This document shows, piece after piece, positions 60,262 to 64,000 of a stretch of DNA of 64,000 nt. Position numbers and translations under genes: made by a program. This DNA is from Lepturacanthus savala (lineage: Eukaryota > Chordata > Actinopteri > Scombriformes > Trichiuridae). The notes under the pieces were generated by a model. The model had not been told where the DNA came from and ran no database searches. It saw only the letters and a program-made list of their open reading frames with translations. Location of the stretch: contig CM060470.1 of the NCBI GenBank assembly GCA_030544235.1, forward strand, positions 24,606,098 through 24,670,097, written 5' to 3'. Position 1 is the stretch's first letter; every line of letters starts with the position of its first letter.

Positions 60262-60457
60262 ATGATGATTCCTGGATGACAGAACAAACAAGACAAGTTG
60301 CCTTCACCTTCCTACCTTCAATTTTAATCAATATTTCTTTGCCTAAAAAAAAGCCTACAGATAGATTTGTATTGAACGCTTGCATTTTTACAATCAAGCT
60401 TTTGTCAAAACATTGTCTATGTAAAAGCTTGGCTTTAAAAAAATGTTAAGAACATAT

Positions 60458-60463
60458 AATAAA
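60458..60463 (+). terminator. Poly(A) signal of the PGGYP-repeat gene
   Basis: AATAAA lies about 200 bp after the stop codon (TAG 60259-60261). It is the first canonical signal downstream. Confidence 0.45.
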
Positions 60464-61016
60464 TAAATAAGTAAAATATAGCTACAGAATGTTGTTATTC
60501 TCTTTCTCCTAACTTGTTAACAAAAGTGAAATTTATATTATTTCTGGATCTGCCACATCATGACTTGTTGGAATAATGCATAGGTTTTCCTTACCTTTCC
60601 ATAAGGTGGATGTAATTGCATATTGTATTCTTGTATACATATTGTATCCATACTTGTGTTTGTGACAAAAAATAAATAAATAAAAGTAGATTTCTCGGTG
60701 TGATGAATGTGAGTAAATTCACTAAGCAATGTCTTCCTAAACCAAGGTGGACCCTTTATTTACCCAGGGAAGGATGCCTGAGTGCATTTGCTCAGCCACA
60801 CCTTAGCAGGTGATTTCACCCTGGACCTGCCAGTGCAGTCTCTTTATCTCATTCTGATAGCCTGTGTAATCAAACACAGGCTAATGTAGATATTCAGCCT
60901 TTTACAGAACATAGTGTTTGACGGCTGCTGCTACTTGTTGTTTTATTAACCTGTTAAAATCTCACACTCATTGATATGGGGCAACATTGAGTTCTATTCA
61001 AATACTGCATGAGAAA
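60464..61016. other. Intergenic stretch, nothing recognised
   Basis: This AT-rich sequence lies between the PGGYP gene and dispersed repeat A copy 2. A second cluster of AATAAA signals occurs near 60670. No coding exon was recognised. Confidence 0.5.
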
Positions 61017-61465
61017 ACCTCAGCTACAACACTAAATAAAGTATTTTTTGTTATTTTTTGTTTTTGTTTATCTGTAGTAAAACACAATTAATACTGTTAC
61101 AGTATTAATATATATCAGCAATATCCACATCATCAATTCAATAAGATTTGGTTACAACTATCCACTATTTTGATATTTATTTTAGGTTTGAGCTGTTTGT
61201 TTGATTATTAGTTGGGTCCTTTATAATCTCCTTTTTAAACATCATAAGGAAGATATTGTTAGTATTTTTTGCAATATTCTAATTATATTTGCTCTATAAC
61301 AGCAATATACATTGATTCTGGCACTTCTGTAGTCATCTCACATGTTGCAGACTTCTTTTGATATCAGGTTTATGTAGATAACCTCTGTGGTTGTAGCGTT
61401 TTTTTCATGTTTATATCATTTATAGCAGGACAAATTAAAAATATGACTGGGGCTTAAGTGGTTAA
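61017..61465 (+). repeat. Dispersed repeat A, copy 2
   Basis: This segment parallels 22817-23457 with shared blocks such as CTCAGCTACAACACTAAA, TATCTGTAGTAAAACACAAT, CAATATCCACATCATCAAT and terminal GGGGCTTAAGTGGTTAA. It is shorter by internal deletion. It has no coding capacity. Confidence 0.6.
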
Positions 61466-61769
61466 ATTGAATATTTCGGTCTGGACCAAAGTGGTAAATA
61501 AGCATATAAATAAATGAAGACATTCATGAATAAATCTATACATGAATAAATACAAAATAATAATTTAGATGTGCATTAATAAGAAAAAGTGTAGATGCTT
61601 GTGAATGAAAGACATTTTCATTACCAAAATATATTTATTTATTTTTTTCATTAATTCATGGATTTATGCTTAAACGTTTTTGTTTTTCCAGGTTTCCAGG
61701 TTACATAGGTATCCTTACAGACTGGCACTAACATGAATAAAAAGGTGTGATTTTGTTTGTGGTGGCTGC

Positions 61770-61969
61770 TCCTCCAGCAGGGGGCAGTGTGACTGACCGA
61801 ATCTCTCTCGATGGTGCCACGCCCACCGCTGCGTTGACCAATCAGGGAAGGCGGGCTGCCTCTGTCCGGAAGTAAACTCAGAAATCACCAGAGGAGGGAA
61901 AGCAAGGTGTGCATAAGAGTGCTGACCTCTCACTATAGGTCAATAATAATCATAATATTAATAGTGAAC
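61770..61969 (+). promoter_or_regulatory. Promoter of the right-edge gene with CCAAT and ETS sites
   Basis: A GC-richer island contains ACCAATCAGGGAAGGCGGG and, at 61866-61872, CCGGAAG, an ETS/NRF-2 core. Such sites are frequent in promoters of nuclear genes for mitochondrial proteins, which fits the predicted N terminus downstream. Confidence 0.45.
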
Positions 61970-62862
61970 ATGTCTTTAACGTTGTTGACTTCTACTTCCA
62001 GGTAGGTGTAAAGTGACGACGTCTGTAGTGATTTTATTCGTTGTTTTTGTCGTGCTCCTCCAGAGTTTGCTAAAATAATCGATTGTTTTAAATATCATAC
62101 ATGTTAACACTGGTAGAATACGTACTCTGATACCTCTCTGAAGTAAAACTAATGTAAAGCAAAGTAAAAAGACTCGTTTAAACTGAACATGAACTAAGTA
62201 TTAGCGTTAATGCGTAGTTAAAGTATTGCAGTAAAAGTAGTAATTTGGTGCTCTGGCTATTATATTATTTTATATGACAACGTTAGATTATTACTACAGA
62301 AGCATCAGTGTAAGAGCAACATGTCACTGATGGAACTGCTGTTAACAACTCATTGACATGTGAAATGTGACCCGAGTACACACTTCATCTAAAACAATGT
62401 GTTGTATTTTTATTATATTATCCATGGTGCCAAATCTTAATTCTGAAAAGTAAGTAAAGCTGTCAAATAAATGTAATGGGGTAGAAAGTAATAGTAGTAT
62501 AATGTAGCATCAAGAAGCAATACTACTGAATACTTGTCAGAAAGCAACAGATTATTGCTATCCTTAGCTTTTTATTAACCCAGTCGATTATATTTATATT
62601 TATACTGATACTCACCGTTTATCTGCTGTTATGTTAATGTCCTTTTTTACTGACATGTACATTGCTTTTTTATGAGCTGTTTTTATTCTTTTGTGTGAAT
62701 GTAATATGGAGCAGCTAATTTCTTGAATTTCTTTCAGGATCATCTATCTGTCTAATCTATCTATTAATCAAATTACTATTTAATGTTATCAACCAAATTT
62801 TAATCATTGCTTGCTCCAGACTGAGGTCCCTCTGCAGACTGCAGCGAATTCAGGGCCACATG
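61970..62862 (+). CDS. Start of an unidentified gene with a mitochondrial-presequence-like N terminus (3' partial)
   Basis: Two exons, 61970-62001 and 62820-62862, join in frame across a GT-AG intron. They encode MSLTLLTSTSR then LRSLCRLQRIQGHM, after which a GTGAGT donor opens an intron running beyond anything I could recognise. The peptide is rich in Ser, Leu and Arg with no acidic residue, as in mitochondrial targeting presequences. I cannot name the gene. The promoter-like island just upstream supports a real transcription start. Only about 25 residues are visible, so the call is tentative. Confidence 0.45.
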
Positions 62863-64000
62863 GTGAGTAAACCCCCGCCATGCTTTAATTAACTGCAATG
62901 TAAATGCTGTTGTTTTCCAGCAGTGGAGCAAAGATCTTAAAGGTGCATTGATGTCTTAAAACAACAGTGATGAGCCTAAATGAACATTGAAACATGGTTT
63001 TCATTCCTTCTATTCATACTGACTATCGATCATCATGCATTTACAATGTAAGTGATGGGGCTCGATCGTCAATCCTACTAGTGTATTTACACGTCTCTAG
63101 ATGGTTCCCTGTGAGACACTGTTATGTTGTCTATGGAAACTGTCATCTAATATTTACTTATTCATTGATTGATGAAAAAATTATGATAAATCCTTTCTGT
63201 GCCTAAAACACAATTGTTGTGGTATCACCTTTTCATCTCACATCTTACAAGGTTCCTCACTCATGGTTCTGATGAACTTATAATTACCAACATAACCTCT
63301 TTCATATGAATGCATTTGTAGCTAAATGGGGATATGCAAGTTAATCATGCTTTGTGATACAGATCACTGGTGTGTTCAATGAAGTTCTCTTCTTGTTATT
63401 ATGCTCCTGTTCTATCTACCTTGTACATAAAAAACACTTTACCCTAGTAGGTAAAATTTCGATTCTGTTGATGGGGTTACAAAAGGGCAAATTTCTGGTA
63501 AATGTCCAGAAACTTTCCATGGGAAGTTAAGCTGGGACACTTTGTTGCTGGGTTGTGTATTTGCTGAGTTTGATGAGGGAAACTAAAAAATACCATTAGC
63601 ATGTAGTAGTAGCTGAGCAGCTCGTGGTTCTGCTCCTCTGATCTGGAAACAGCTTGTTTTGACAAAAAAAGTTAAGCACCTGTTGTTTTCACTATGAGAA
63701 TCATAATGATGAGCGAATTTTCAAAAATGTTGATGTTTTTTATGTTTTAGCCATTATGCTACAATGTATTTCCCCCAACTATATTTAAGTTCCCTGTTAA
63801 GGGCCAACCTTCAATTAAGTAAATTTTGGACTCCTTCCCCTTACTTCCAATTGAAAGCTTCCCTGAATTATGCAACACTATCTTTTATTCACTGTTTTAT
63901 GAATCTATAATAGTACTGTTATGTAGTCAGTTTCAGTCAAAGCCTTTTCTATCATCTGGTAATCTATTTCCTATTTAAATCTGCTGGAGTGATGTTGATC
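62863..64000 (+). other. Presumed intron of the right-edge gene
   Basis: No further exon compatible in phase with the two preceding exons and showing a recognisable protein family was found before the window ends. The sequence is AT-rich. Confidence 0.4.

Noticed and set aside
63373..63452. Possible third exon of the right-edge gene after a TGATACAG acceptor
   Set aside because: The frame is open and a GTAAAA donor follows, but the translation is a featureless hydrophobic stretch and matches no family, so it is likely chance.
1..64000. CRISPR arrays, bacterial operons, integrated viral genes or tRNA genes
   Set aside because: No spaced direct-repeat array, Shine-Dalgarno organised frames, retroviral gene set or tRNA fold was found; tRNA-like boxes belong only to the SINE-like repeats.

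Overview
The window is vertebrate nuclear DNA, almost certainly from a ray-finned (teleost) fish. It has compact genes with short GT-AG introns, many small transposon copies of fish type (hAT and Tc1-like elements, TTAA-flanked MITEs, a SINE-like repeat), and a USP37 - YBEY - MCM3AP - LSS gene order. No bacterial, viral or CRISPR feature was seen. I rebuilt the exon chains by hand from splice sites, reading frame and known family sequences. All chains keep frame from exon to exon and every intron used is GT-AG.

Layout. Positions 811-11420 (+) hold 22 exons of USP37, a cell-cycle deubiquitinase whose first exon or exons lie left of the window. Positions 13252-16245 (-) hold the complete four-exon YBEY gene, a metal-dependent endoribonuclease that meets USP37 tail to tail. 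About 0.9 kb further on, head to head with YBEY, MCM3AP/GANP runs from 17161 to 40011 (+) in 29 exons (about 2080 residues). It is an mRNA export scaffold with FG repeats, an RRM and a SAC3 domain. LSS, lanosterol synthase, lies on the minus strand at 45675-56692 in 22 exons (735 residues).

Two small genes flank LSS and point away from it. At 40996-41781 (-) is a His/Gly/Cys-rich protein of 128 residues. At 58946-60261 (+) is a protein of 165 residues with nine PGGYPxQ-type heptads and a His/Arg-rich tail. Their repeat bodies differ completely, but they share the TATA element, a non-coding first exon, intron phases, a CHK[KR]G[KR]DC[HR]G motif and a last exon encoding an SSSSSCSS...DS[DE] tail. 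They look like diverged duplicates of an unfamiliar gene family and are the most interesting content here. At the right edge (61970-62862, +) two in-frame exons begin an unidentified gene with a mitochondrial-presequence-like N terminus.

The introns carry datable insertions with visible target-site duplications: hAT-type elements at 7926, 13515, 26494, 32175, 35467 and 37213; a decayed Tc1-like element (37004-39661) with a hAT element nested inside it; and a SINE-like copy nested in a TTAA-flanked MITE inside an LSS intron.
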